DNA of 64,000 bases from Antarcticimicrobium sediminis (lineage in GTDB: Bacteria; Pseudomonadota; Alphaproteobacteria; Rhodobacterales; Rhodobacteraceae): positions 62,001-126,000 of the forward strand of contig NZ_SMFP01000007.1 of the NCBI RefSeq assembly GCF_004348975.1. The letters are read 5' to 3'. The stretch's first letter is position 1, and every line of letters begins with the position of its first letter. Both the position numbers and the translations under genes were made by a program. Positions 43,656 through 52,661 of the stretch are shown piece by piece. Below the pieces are notes generated by a model, which searched no databases, was not told the origin of the DNA, and saw only the letters and a list, made by a program, of their open reading frames with translations.

Positions 43656-44627
43656 ATGCAGTTTTTCTCGCGCAAGCGTTTCCGCGACCTGAGCGAACAG
43701 CAAATCCTCGCGCTGGCGATCTCGTCAGAAGAGGACGACGCGCGCATCTATCGCGGCTATGCTGAACGGCTGCGTGGCGAATACCCGGCCACCGCCAAGA
43801 TGTTCGACGGGATGGCCACGGAAGAGGATGAACACCGTCGCCGGTTGATCGCCGCCCATTCCGAGCGGTTTGGCGACACCATCCCGCTGCTCCGGCGTGA
43901 ACATGTGGCCGGCTATTACAATCGCCGCCCGGTCTGGCTGGTGGAAAACCTCGGGATCGAGCGGATCCGCGAAGAGGCCGTCGCGATGGAGCGGGAAGCC
44001 GAACGCTTTTATGCAAATGCCGCAGCCAAATGCACCGACGCCTCGACCCGCGCCCTGCTGGGAGATCTGGCCGCCGCCGAGGCCAAGCATGAATCCCTGG
44101 CCGGGAACCTCGCTGACGAGCATCTAGATGATGAAAGCCGCCACGACGAAAACCTCGCATCCCACCGCCAGTTCGTTCTGACCTGGGTGCAGCCCGGGCT
44201 GGCCGGGCTGATGGACGGGTCGGTTTCGACTCTGGCGCCGATCTTTGCCACCGCCTTTGCCACCCAGGACACGATGACCACCTTTCTCGTCGGGCTGGCG
44301 GCCTCGGTCGGGGCGGGCATCTCGATGGGCTTTACCGAGGCGGCCTCGGATGACGGGCAGCTTTCGGGGCGCGGCTCGCCGTTCAAGCGCGGGCTGGCCT
44401 CGGGGGTGATGACCACCCTCGGCGGGCTGGGCCATGCGCTGCCCTATCTGATCCCGGATTTCTGGACCGCGACTTCGATCGCCTGGGTCATCGTGTTCTT
44501 TGAACTTTGGGCGATCGCCTGGATTCAAAAGAAATTCATGGACACCCCGTTCCTGCGCGCCGCCTTTCAGGTCGTCTTTGGTGGCGCTCTGGTGCTGGCG
44601 GCAGGCATTCTCATCGGCAGCGGCTAG
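43656..44627 (+). CDS. mbfA: MbfA-type iron exporter (ferritin-like domain fused to VIT1 domain)
   Basis: 323-aa inner-membrane protein. Residues 1-160 are a rubrerythrin/ferritin-like four-helix domain with E..H di-iron motifs (SSEEDDARIYRGYAERL, TEEDEHRRRL, MEREAERFYANAA, AEAKHESLAG). Residues 170-323 form a VIT1/CCC1-like membrane domain (QPGLAGLMDGSVSTLAPIFATAFA, GAGISMGFTEAASDDG). MbfA exports iron in Agrobacterium and Bradyrhizobium under high iron or peroxide. An Irr-type palindrome upstream supports the same regulation. Confidence 0.92.
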   Translation: MQFFSRKRFRDLSEQQILALAISSEEDDARIYRGYAERLRGEYPATAKMFDGMATEEDEHRRRLIAAHSERFGDTIPLLRREHVAGYYNRRPVWLVENLGIERIREEAVAMEREAERFYANAAAKCTDASTRALLGDLAAAEAKHESLAGNLADEHLDDESRHDENLASHRQFVLTWVQPGLAGLMDGSVSTLAPIFATAFATQDTMTTFLVGLAASVGAGISMGFTEAASDDGQLSGRGSPFKRGLASGVMTTLGGLGHALPYLIPDFWTATSIAWVIVFFELWAIAWIQKKFMDTPFLRAAFQVVFGGALVLAAGILIGSG

Positions 44628-44670
44628 GGGGCCCTTGCGGCCCCAGTCCGCAGCCGCTACCGATTGATCC

Positions 44671-45600
44671 ATGCTCGAGATCTTTCTGAGAACCCTGCCC
44701 TTTTTCGCGATCATCGGCCTTGGATACTGGGCCGGTCGCAGCCGGTTCTTCAGCGCCGAGGCGACCGCCTACCTCACCAAGTTCGTGTTCTTTTTCGCGC
44801 TGTCGGCGATGCTTTTCCGTTTTGCCGCCAACCTGTCGCTGGCCGAGGTGTTCAATGGCCGACTGGTGGCGGGATACCTTCTGGGCACCACCTCGATCTA
44901 TCTGCTGGCCACCGGGGTGGCGGCGCTGCGCGGGCTCGATATCCCCACCGCCGCGATCGAGGCACAATGCGCGGTAATCGGCAACACCGGCTTTCTCGGG
45001 CTGCCAATGCTGGTCATTCTGTTCGGCGAGCGGGCTGTCGGCCCGATGATGCTGGTGCTGGCCACCGATCTGGTGGTGTTCTCGTCGCTGGTGGTGATGC
45101 TGATCAATGGCGGCCGCGACGGGCGGCTGAAACTCGCCACGCTGCGCGCCATGGGGCTGGGGCTGGTCCGCAATCCGATGATCGTCTCGATCGTGCTGGG
45201 GCTGGGCTGGTCGGCGCTGGCGCTTCCGGTTCCCGGGCCGATGAACGATTTCCTGACCATCCTCGGCGGGGCCGCCACCCCCGGCGCGCTGTTTGCGATC
45301 GGCGCCTCGCTGACGGTCAAATCGACCGAGCGTATGCAGATCGCAGGCTGGCTGTCGTTTTGCAAGCTGGTGCTGCATCCCGCCGCCGTCGCGGTCGGGG
45401 TGCTGCTGCTGTTTCCGCTCGACGCTTTTTCGGCAACGGTGGTGATTGCCGCCGCCTCGCTGCCGGTGGCGGGCAATGTCTATATGCTGGCGCAGCACTA
45501 TGGCGTCGCGCCGCAACGGGCCTCGGCCGCGATCCTGCTCTCGACCGCGGCCAGCATCGTGACCGTGCCGCTGGTGATCGCATGGGTCACCGGGGCGTAA
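44671..45600 (+). CDS. AEC-family (auxin efflux carrier-like) transporter
   Basis: 309-aa membrane protein with about ten hydrophobic segments in two five-helix halves: LPFFAIIGLGYWAGRSRFF, AVIGNTGFLGLPMLVILFG (broken helix with NTGFLG), then NPMIVSIVLGLGWSALALP and AASLPVAGNVYMLAQHYG in the second half. Likely an organic-anion carrier; substrate unknown. It starts 43 bases after mbfA. Confidence 0.88.
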   Translation: MLEIFLRTLPFFAIIGLGYWAGRSRFFSAEATAYLTKFVFFFALSAMLFRFAANLSLAEVFNGRLVAGYLLGTTSIYLLATGVAALRGLDIPTAAIEAQCAVIGNTGFLGLPMLVILFGERAVGPMMLVLATDLVVFSSLVVMLINGGRDGRLKLATLRAMGLGLVRNPMIVSIVLGLGWSALALPVPGPMNDFLTILGGAATPGALFAIGASLTVKSTERMQIAGWLSFCKLVLHPAAVAVGVLLLFPLDAFSATVVIAAASLPVAGNVYMLAQHYGVAPQRASAAILLSTAASIVTVPLVIAWVTGA

Positions 45601-45666
45601 AAGCCTCTGCACGCGCCCCCCTCGCGGCCGAAATGCACACCCAGAGTGTTTGCGGGTCACCAGCGC

Positions 45667-45698
45667 TTCCTTTCACCAGAAATATCCCCGCCGGAGGC
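45667..45698 (-). repeat. 32-base dispersed repeat, copy A
   Basis: On the minus strand it begins GCCTCCGGCGGGGATATTT and ends TGAAAGGAA; 29 of 32 bases match 51305-51336. It is in the 177-base gap between the AEC gene and fghA. Confidence 0.7.
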
Positions 45699-45777
45699 TC
45701 CGGCCCTTTACGCAAAGCCGCCGGCCCGATAGCCAGAGCGAAACCGTTCTGCCAAACCGATATGGGAGTTTACGATC

Positions 45778-46608
45778 ATGGAAACCCTGTCCGAAAACAT
45801 CGCCTTCGGCGGCGTGCAAGGTGTCTACAGACACAAATCAAAGGTCTGCGCCTGCGATATGACCTTTGGGCTGTTCCTGCCGGAAGAGGCCCGCGACGGC
45901 CCGGTGCCCGTGCTGTGGTATCTCTCGGGGCTGACCTGCACCCATGAAAACGCCATGACAAAGGCCGGGGCACAGGCCTGGGCGGCGGAACAGGGCATCG
46001 CACTGGTGTTTCCCGACACCAGCCCGCGCGGCGCGGGTGTGGCGGACGATGACGCCTATGATCTGGGCCAGGGCGCGGGGTTTTACGTCAATGCCACGCA
46101 AGACCCTTGGGCGCCGCATTTCCGCATGTGGGATTATATCGCCGAAGAGCTGCCACAGGTGATCGGCGCGGAGTTCGCCATCGATCCGGAGCGGCAGGCA
46201 ATCACCGGCCATTCCATGGGCGGGCACGGTGCGCTGACGCTGGCGATGTCCCTGCCGGGCCGCTTTCGCTCGGTCTCGGCTTTTGCGCCGATCGCCAACC
46301 CGAGCGCAAGCAGTTGGGGCCGCAAACAGCTGAGTGCCTATCTAGGCGCGGACGAGACCACATGGGCGCGCCATGACGCCAGCGTGATGATGCGCGAGGT
46401 GGGCTTTGACGGGCCGGTGCTGATCGATCAGGGCAGCAATGACCAGTTCCTTGACCTGCTCAAGCCCGAGGCACTGGCCGGGGCCCTTGCCGCGCGCCGA
46501 CAAGAGGCCAGCTTCCGGATGCAGAAAGGCTATGATCACAGCTATTTCTTCGTCTCGACCTTCATCGAGGATCACGTCGCCTTCCATGCCGACGCGCTCT
46601 GGCGCTAG
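45778..46608 (+). CDS. fghA: S-formylglutathione hydrolase
   Basis: Esterase-D-type serine hydrolase, 276 aa, second step of glutathione-dependent formaldehyde oxidation, giving formate and glutathione. [18 protein letters not shown], nucleophile S146 in [12 protein letters not shown], Asp in [10 protein letters not shown] and His in YDHSYFF make the triad. GGGAG precedes ATG 45778. Separated from frmA by unrelated genes. Confidence 0.95.
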   Translation: METLSENIAFGGVQGVYRHKSKVCACDMTFGLFLPEEARDGPVPVLWYLSGLTCTHENAMTKAGAQAWAAEQGIALVFPDTSPRGAGVADDDAYDLGQGAGFYVNATQDPWAPHFRMWDYIAEELPQVIGAEFAIDPERQAITGHSMGGHGALTLAMSLPGRFRSVSAFAPIANPSASSWGRKQLSAYLGADETTWARHDASVMMREVGFDGPVLIDQGSNDQFLDLLKPEALAGALAARRQEASFRMQKGYDHSYFFVSTFIEDHVAFHADALWR

Positions 46609-46612
46609 GGCG

Positions 46613-47071
46613 ATGGGCGCGCTGTACATCGACGCCGACGCCTGCCCGGTCAAGGCCGAGGCCGAGCGCGTGGCGACCCGGCACAAGATCACGATGTTCG
46701 TGGTCTCCAACGGCGGGCTGCGCCCGTCGCAAAACCCGCTGGTCGAGAACGTGATCGTCGCCGAAGGGGCCGATGAGGCGGACAAATGGATCGCTGATCG
46801 CTGTGGCCCCGGCGACGTGGTGGTGACTGCAGATATCCCGCTTGCGGCGAAATGCGTCGCCGCTGGCGCCCGGGTGCTGCGCCACAATGGCGAGGCGTTT
46901 ACCGAGGCCAATATCGGCCAGCAACTGGCCATGCGCGATCTGATGGCGGATCTGCGCGCCGCCAACCCGCTGGGCGCCGGCGGCAGCGGACGCGGCTTTA
47001 CAAAGGCCGACCGCTCCCGTTTTCTGGAGGCGCTGGAACGGGAAATCCGCGCCGCGACCCGTGCAGGGTGA
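46613..47071 (+). CDS. YaiI/YqxD (DUF188, UPF0178) family protein
   Basis: 152-aa protein with [21 protein letters not shown] at the N-terminus, [20 protein letters not shown] in the middle and [16 protein letters not shown] plus a [19 protein letters not shown] tail. DUF188 is a PIN-like fold of unestablished activity. ATG 46613 follows fghA by 4 bases. Confidence 0.88.
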   Translation: MGALYIDADACPVKAEAERVATRHKITMFVVSNGGLRPSQNPLVENVIVAEGADEADKWIADRCGPGDVVVTADIPLAAKCVAAGARVLRHNGEAFTEANIGQQLAMRDLMADLRAANPLGAGGSGRGFTKADRSRFLEALEREIRAATRAG

Positions 47072-47137
47072 GCGCCGGGTCTCCTGAAAGAAAATGAACG
47101 AATGAACCCGAAATTCTCGGGCCAAGAGGAACAGAGC

Positions 47138-47761
47138 ATGCAACCACAGGCCGTGATCTTTGACATCGGCAACGTGCTGATCGAATGGCAACCGGAACGG
47201 TTCTTTGATCGCGAAATCGGCGAGGCGCGCCGCCGCGCCCTGTTCGCCGCCGTGGACCTGCATGCGATGAACGACGCAGTGGATCGCGGCGGCAATTTCA
47301 CCGAGGTCGTCTTTGCCACTGCCGAACAATACCCGGACTGGCACGATGAAATACACATGTGGCATGATCGTTGGATCGAAATGGCCGCTCCCGAAATCCC
47401 GCACTCCATCCGGCTGCTGCGGGCGCTGCGGGCCAAGGGCACCCCGGTCTTTGCGCTGACCAATTTCGGAGTGCAGACCTTTGACGACATCGCCGCGCCG
47501 CATTACCCGTTCCTGTCCGAGTTTGACCGCACTTATGTTTCGGGGCACATGAAGACGATCAAGCCCGAGCCCGAGATCTATGCCATGCTCGAGGCCGATT
47601 GCGGCATCGCGCCAGAGGCGCTGATCTTTACCGACGACCGGCAGGACAATATCGACATGGCCACCCAGCGCGGCTGGCAGACCCATCTGTTCACCGGACC
47701 GCAGGGCTGGGCCGACCGGCTGGTCGGGGCCGGATTGCTCACCGAGGAGGACGCGCAATGA
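47138..47761 (+). CDS. HAD-superfamily phosphatase (YihX-like)
   Basis: 207-aa HAD subfamily IA hydrolase. Motif I VIFDIGNVLIEW (the second acidic residue of DxD is Asn-containing GN, as in YihX), motif II FALTNFG, motif III K near MKTIKPEPEIY, motif IV IFTDDRQDN. AAGAGGA spaced 7 bases favours ATG 47138; ATG 47102 would add 12 residues. Probably a sugar-phosphate phosphatase. Overlaps the next gene by 4 bases. Confidence 0.85.
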   Translation: MQPQAVIFDIGNVLIEWQPERFFDREIGEARRRALFAAVDLHAMNDAVDRGGNFTEVVFATAEQYPDWHDEIHMWHDRWIEMAAPEIPHSIRLLRALRAKGTPVFALTNFGVQTFDDIAAPHYPFLSEFDRTYVSGHMKTIKPEPEIYAMLEADCGIAPEALIFTDDRQDNIDMATQRGWQTHLFTGPQGWADRLVGAGLLTEEDAQ

Positions 47762-48681
47762 GCACCACAATCCCGATCATCCCGTTTGACGCAGGCGAAA
47801 AGCTGCTTGACTGGATCGAGCTGACCGAGGCGCTGGCCGATGGCCACAAGCTGCCCAAGGCCGAAATCGCCGATACCTTTCTTTATCGCGATCCCGATAC
47901 GCTGCTGAACCGTGCGGCCTGGATCGACGGGCTGGGCAGCGCGGTGAAAACCGCCACGATCTATCCGCGCAACCCCGAACACGGGGCGCCGATGGTCAAC
48001 GGGGCCGTCACCCTGTTTTCCGATCTTGATGGCGCGCTTGAGGCGCTGGTGGATTTCCACCTTGTCACCAAATGGAAAACCGCCGGCGACAGCCTGCTGG
48101 CCGCCCGCCGTCTGGCCCGCCCCGATAGCGAACAGATCGTCATCGCCGGGGCCGGCACCGTCGGTCGGTCGCTGTGTGAAGCCTTTGCCGTGGCCTTTCC
48201 CAAGGCCCGCATCGCGCTGTGGAATCGCACCACCGCCAAGGCCGAGGCACTGGCGCGCGAGATCGGCACGGTCAATGTCGCCGCCGATCTGGAAACAGCG
48301 GTGCGCGGCGCCGATATCGTGGTCTCTGCGACCATGTCCTCGGACCCGGTGATCCGGGGCGACTGGCTGCACCCGGGCCAGCACCTGAACCTGATCGGGG
48401 CCTATCGCCCGGATATGCGGGAGGCCGACGACACCGCGCTGACCCGGTCGAAAATCTATGTCGACAGCCGCGACACCACCATCGGCCATATCGGCGAGAT
48501 TCAAATCCCGCTGGAACGCGGTGTGATCAGCGAGGCCGATATCCTTGCCGATTTCTATGACCTCGACGCCTTCACCCCCGGCAGCGCGGAGGAGATCACG
48601 CTGTTCAAGAATGGCGGCGGCGCGCATCTGGACCTGATGACCAGCCGCTATATCCTTGATCGCTGGGCGGCGGCGCAATAG
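47758..48681 (+). CDS. Ornithine cyclodeaminase / mu-crystallin family protein
   Basis: 307-aa NAD(P)-dependent enzyme of the OCD family. VKTATIYPRNPEHGAPMVNGAVTLFSDLDGALEALVDFHLVTKWKTAG is the family's substrate half, and IVIAGAGTVGRSLCEAFA the dinucleotide-binding fold. Members include ornithine cyclodeaminase, ketimine reductases and alanine dehydrogenase; the exact reaction cannot be told. ATG 47758 is coupled to the HAD gene. A TTCG-loop hairpin follows. Confidence 0.85.
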   Translation: MSTTIPIIPFDAGEKLLDWIELTEALADGHKLPKAEIADTFLYRDPDTLLNRAAWIDGLGSAVKTATIYPRNPEHGAPMVNGAVTLFSDLDGALEALVDFHLVTKWKTAGDSLLAARRLARPDSEQIVIAGAGTVGRSLCEAFAVAFPKARIALWNRTTAKAEALAREIGTVNVAADLETAVRGADIVVSATMSSDPVIRGDWLHPGQHLNLIGAYRPDMREADDTALTRSKIYVDSRDTTIGHIGEIQIPLERGVISEADILADFYDLDAFTPGSAEEITLFKNGGGAHLDLMTSRYILDRWAAAQ

Positions 48682-48695
48682 CCGGACGGCCCGTA

Positions 48696-48715
48696 GGGCG
48701 GGCTTCGGCCCGCCC
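48696..48715. terminator. Bidirectional hairpin between convergent genes
   Basis: Perfect 8-bp stem GGGCGGGC / GCCCGCCC closed by a TTCG tetraloop, 15 bases after the OCD stop and 5 bases before the MFS gene end. No U-run. Confidence 0.6.
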
Positions 48716-48720
48716 GCGCC

Positions 48721-49962
48721 TCACGCCGCCACGCGCAAACCCAGCGGACGTTCGCGCACCGGCAGATGGACAATCGCGCTGAAGGCCCCGACGCCGACCC
48801 CGATCCACCACACGAAGGTATAGTTGCCAAAGGCGTCATACATCCGCCCGCCCAGCCAGACGCCCAGAAAACTGCCCAATTGGTGGCTGAAGAACACGAT
48901 GCCATAGAGCGTACCCATGTAGCGCAGCCCATAGATCTGCGCGACCAACCCGCTGGTCAATGGCACGGTCGCCAGCCACAGCGCCCCCATCAGGACCGAA
49001 AAGATCAGCACCGAGGCCGGTGTGATCGGCGCCATGATAAAAGTCGCGGCGATCACCGTGCGCCCGGCATAGATCCCCGCCAGCAAATATTTCTTTGAGA
49101 AATACTTGCCCGCCCAGCCCGCCATCAGCGTGCCCCCGACATTCGCCGCCCCGATCAGCGAAATCGCCACCGCCCCCAGCGTCGAGGTCGAGGTGATGCC
49201 AATCCCGTGCAGCAAGCCACCGGGCTGGATCGGCCCGCACAGCTCGGTCACGAAGGCGGGAAAATGCGCGGTGATGAAGCCAAGCTGATAGCCGCAGCTG
49301 AAAAAGCCCAGAAAGATCAACGTGAAAGAGGGGTCGCGCAGGGCCTTGCCCAGAATCGCGCCCATCGTCTCCCCTGGCTGTTGCTGGCCCGAGGGCTGCG
49401 ACACGCGCAGCATCGGCAAGGTCAGCACCAGCGAAAGGATCGCGACAGCAAAGACCACAAAGGTGCTCTGCCAGCTCATAACGCCCATCAGCCATTCGGC
49501 CACCGGCGCCCCGATCATCTGGCCGACGCTGCCCGCGGCGGTGGCGATCGCCATCGCCATCGAGCGGTTTTCGTCCGAGGCCGCGCGCCCCACCACAGCC
49601 AGGATCACGCCAAAGCCGGTGCCCGCAATGCCGAACCCCACCAGCCAGGCATAGAGCTGATGCTCGAGCGGCGTGGTGGAGCTGGCGGTCAGCACCATGC
49701 CCGCCGCATAGACGAGCGCGCCGAGAAAGATCGCCTTGCGGTCGCCAATCTTCTCGGCGATGGCGCCAAAGATCGGCTGCCCTATGCCCCAGGCCAGGTT
49801 CTGCAGCGCAATCGCCAGCGAAAACTCGGAGCGTGCCCAACCGAATTCTGCGGCCACCGGGATCTGGAACACCCCGAAAGAGGCGCGCACGGCGAAACTG
49901 ACGGTGATGATGATACAGCTCACCACCAGAACCGGGGTCAGGCTGTCGGAACGACGGGTCAT
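48721..49962 (-). CDS. MFS transporter
   Basis: 413-aa major facilitator with 12 predicted segments (VLVVSCIIITVSFAVRASFGVFQIPVAAEFGW at the start; GAIAEKIGDRKAIFLG as loop 2-3 motif; MGTLYGIVFFSHQLGSFLGVWLGGRMYD late). It resembles monocarboxylate/oxalate-formate type carriers in general layout. AGGGAG spaced 8 bases favours ATG 49962 over 49968. Substrate unknown. Confidence 0.88.
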   Translation of the reverse strand: MTRRSDSLTPVLVVSCIIITVSFAVRASFGVFQIPVAAEFGWARSEFSLAIALQNLAWGIGQPIFGAIAEKIGDRKAIFLGALVYAAGMVLTASSTTPLEHQLYAWLVGFGIAGTGFGVILAVVGRAASDENRSMAMAIATAAGSVGQMIGAPVAEWLMGVMSWQSTFVVFAVAILSLVLTLPMLRVSQPSGQQQPGETMGAILGKALRDPSFTLIFLGFFSCGYQLGFITAHFPAFVTELCGPIQPGGLLHGIGITSTSTLGAVAISLIGAANVGGTLMAGWAGKYFSKKYLLAGIYAGRTVIAATFIMAPITPASVLIFSVLMGALWLATVPLTSGLVAQIYGLRYMGTLYGIVFFSHQLGSFLGVWLGGRMYDAFGNYTFVWWIGVGVGAFSAIVHLPVRERPLGLRVAA

Positions 49963-50118
49963 CGGCATCTCTCCCTCTGCGCGATCCGGGCAGATTAAGG
50001 GCGAGTGGTGAAAGCGCAACCGGGGAAACGGGCGATTCCGGGTCAGAAATGCTGATATATCTGCCAGCGCTGGGGGCCACCGACGCGCGGGCACTTTTCA
50101 ACCCCATCGCCGCGCGCT

Positions 50119-51198
50119 ATGGCTGCGCCCATGTCCGATATCCTTGCCCTTTATACTGACCGGATCGCCACCGGCGCGCTGCACCACGACAGCGCGCAAG
50201 AGGCCGTCTTGCCCGAATTCGAACGCATCCGCGCAGAACTCGCCAAACCTGCCAAACGGGGGCTGTTCCGCAAACCGCCGCCGCCGCCCAAGGGGCTGTA
50301 TCTTTGGGGCGGGGTCGGGCGCGGAAAATCCATGTTGATGGATCTCTTTGTCGACTCGCTGGGCGACATCCCGGTCCGCCGGGTGCATTTCCACGCCTTC
50401 ATGCAGGAAATCCACACGGCCATGCACGCCGCGCGCAAACAGGGCATCGAAGATGCGCTCGCCCCGGCGGCGCAGGCGGTGATCGACAGCGTCCGGGTTC
50501 TGGCCTTTGACGAGATGCAGATCACCGACATCACCGACGCCATGATCGTCGGGCGCCTGTTCGAGGCGCTGTTCAATGCCGGTGTGGTCATCGTCACCAC
50601 CTCGAACCGGGTGCCGGACGATCTGTATGAAAACGGGTTGAATCGGCAACTTTTCCTGCCTTTCATCGCCCAGATCAAACAGCAGATGGTGGTGCATGAA
50701 CTGGTCAGCCCCAAGGATTACCGACAAAACCGGCTAGAGGGGGCACAGGTCTATTTCACCCCCAATGGACCCGAGGCGCATCGCGCCATCGACGCGATCT
50801 GGCACGAGCTGTCCGGCGGCCCCGGCACCGAACTGGTGCTGGAGGTCAAAGGCCGCCGCGTGGTGTTGCCACAGTACCGCAACGGGGTGGCGCGGGCGCA
50901 TTTCTATGACCTGTGCGGCCATTTCCTTGGCCCCGCCGATTATCTGGCCATTGCCCAAGCGGTGAAACTGCTGATCCTCGAGGACATCCCGCGCCTGTCG
51001 CGCAGCAATTTCAACGAGGCAAAACGCTTCGTCACCCTGATCGACTCGCTTTACGAGGCGCAGGTGCGGCTGGTCTGTTCAGCCGCCGCCGAACCCGAGA
51101 TGCTTTATGTCGAGGGCGAGGGCGTCTTTGAGTTTGAACGCACCGCCAGCCGGTTGCGCGAAATGCAGGACAAGGATTGGGGCCAGGACGCGGGCTGA
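50119..51198 (+). CDS. zapE: Cell division ATPase ZapE (AFG1-like)
   Basis: 359-aa AAA-type ATPase with Walker A GLYLWGGVGRGKSMLMDLF near residue 57, VHFHAFMQEIH, Walker B VRVLAFDEMQITDITDA, VVIVTTSNRVPDDLYENGLNR, and the terminal DIPRLSRSNFNEAKRFVTLIDSLYE block. ZapE associates with the Z ring in E. coli; mitochondrial AFG1/LACE1 is the homologue. ATG 50131 is an equally possible start. No recognisable operon partner. Confidence 0.93.
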   Translation: MAAPMSDILALYTDRIATGALHHDSAQEAVLPEFERIRAELAKPAKRGLFRKPPPPPKGLYLWGGVGRGKSMLMDLFVDSLGDIPVRRVHFHAFMQEIHTAMHAARKQGIEDALAPAAQAVIDSVRVLAFDEMQITDITDAMIVGRLFEALFNAGVVIVTTSNRVPDDLYENGLNRQLFLPFIAQIKQQMVVHELVSPKDYRQNRLEGAQVYFTPNGPEAHRAIDAIWHELSGGPGTELVLEVKGRRVVLPQYRNGVARAHFYDLCGHFLGPADYLAIAQAVKLLILEDIPRLSRSNFNEAKRFVTLIDSLYEAQVRLVCSAAAEPEMLYVEGEGVFEFERTASRLREMQDKDWGQDAG

Positions 51199-51304
51199 TC
51201 CCCGATCGCGTGCCCACTTTTTCTGGCCGGCAATACTCTCACCGAAGGCATCGCTGCCCCGCCGCGCTTTGGGCCGCGAACTGGACGCGCCCCACAGGGG
51301 CGCG

Positions 51305-51336
51305 GCCTCCGGCGGGGATATTTGCAGTGAAAGGAA
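51305..51336 (+). repeat. 32-base dispersed repeat, copy B
   Basis: Begins GCCTCCGGCGGGGATATTT, ends TGAAAGGAA; 29 of 32 bases match copy A (45667-45698, opposite strand). It lies between the convergent ends of zapE and folC. Confidence 0.7.
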
Positions 51337-51346
51337 AAGCCGGGAG

Positions 51347-52624
51347 TTACCCGTTTTCGCGCAGCACGCCGCCAGCAAGGTAGAGCGAGCCGCAGATCAG
51401 GATGCGGGCGCGCGGGTCGGTGCGTGCGATCTTTTCCACCGCCGCCTGAACTCTGTCAGCGGTTTCGGCCCGCATCCCCACCGCCCGCGCCGATGTCGCG
51501 GTGTCTTCGGCGCTGAGCGTATTGGCCTCGCCGGGGATCGACACGGCGGTAAGGGTCTCGGCCTGTGCTGCCAGCGGGCGCAGATAGCCGGTCACATCCT
51601 TGGTGTTGAGCATGCCGCAGATCAAATGCGTCGCGCGCCTTGGCAGGCTGGCCAGATGGGCGCCCAGCGCCAGACCTGCCGCCGGATTATGCCCGCCATC
51701 AAGCCAAAGCTCGGCCTGCGGCGCGGCCTCAACCAGCGGGCCGGTTTTCAGCCGCTGCATCCGGGCTGGCCAATAGGCCTGTGTCACGGCGGCCTCGCAG
51801 GCCTCTTCGCCCAGCCGCAGATGGCGCAGCGCGGCCAGTGCGGCACCGGCGTTCTGGATCTGGTGTGCGCCGGGCAGGTTGGGCAACGGCAGATCCAGCA
51901 GCCCGCGCTCGTCCTGATAGACCATGCGCCCGCGCTCCTCGGACACATGCCAGTGTTGGCCATGTGCGATCAGCGGCGCGCCAAGGCGGTCGGCCTGCGC
52001 CTCGATCACCTCGAGCGCCTCGTCGGGTTGCGGCCCCACCACGCAGGGCACTCCGCGCTTGAGGATTCCCGCCTTTTCAAAGGCGATCTTGGCCAGCGTG
52101 TCGCCCAGGAACTGCTCGTGGTCGATCGAGATCGGCGTGAGGATGGTAAGCGCAGGTCTGTCGATCACATTGGTGGCGTCCAGCCGTCCGCCCAGCCCCA
52201 CCTCAAGCAGGGTGTAATCGGCGGGCGTGCGTGCAAAGGCAAGGAATGCGGCGCAGGTGGTGATCTCGAAATAGGTGATGCTCTCGCCAAGGCTGGCGGA
52301 ATAACATTCATCCAGAACCGCGCTCAGATCGGGTTCCGAGATTAGCTCTCCGGCGACGCGAATACGCTCGTGAAACCGCGCCAGATGCGGCGAAGTATAG
52401 GCATGCGCCGTCAGCCCAGCACCTTGCAGCCCGGCCCGGATCATCGCCTGGGTCGAGCCCTTGCCGTTGGTGCCGGCAATATGGATGACCGGCGGCAACG
52501 CCTTTTGCGGATCGCCCAGCTTGGCCAAAAGTCGCCAGACCCGATCAAGCGTCAGGTCGATGATCTTGGGGTGCAGCGACATCATCCGCTCAAGCAGGAT
52601 GTCAGACGTCTGGGCAGTCACCAT
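51347..52624 (-). CDS. folC: Bifunctional dihydrofolate synthase / folylpolyglutamate synthase
   Basis: Mur-ligase-family enzyme adding glutamate to dihydropteroate and folates, 425 aa. P-loop VIHIAGTNGKGSTQAMI near residue 47, HAYTSPHLARFHERIRV, LLEVGLGGRLDATNVI, TPISIDHEQFLG and LWLDGGHNPAAG are all family marks. It lies 37 bases downstream of accD, the usual accD-folC pairing. Confidence 0.96.
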   Translation of the reverse strand: MVTAQTSDILLERMMSLHPKIIDLTLDRVWRLLAKLGDPQKALPPVIHIAGTNGKGSTQAMIRAGLQGAGLTAHAYTSPHLARFHERIRVAGELISEPDLSAVLDECYSASLGESITYFEITTCAAFLAFARTPADYTLLEVGLGGRLDATNVIDRPALTILTPISIDHEQFLGDTLAKIAFEKAGILKRGVPCVVGPQPDEALEVIEAQADRLGAPLIAHGQHWHVSEERGRMVYQDERGLLDLPLPNLPGAHQIQNAGAALAALRHLRLGEEACEAAVTQAYWPARMQRLKTGPLVEAAPQAELWLDGGHNPAAGLALGAHLASLPRRATHLICGMLNTKDVTGYLRPLAAQAETLTAVSIPGEANTLSAEDTATSARAVGMRAETADRVQAAVEKIARTDPRARILICGSLYLAGGVLRENG

Positions 52625-52661
52625 TGACCTCGCAAGGTGAAGGAGGGGGCGGAGGGCCCCG

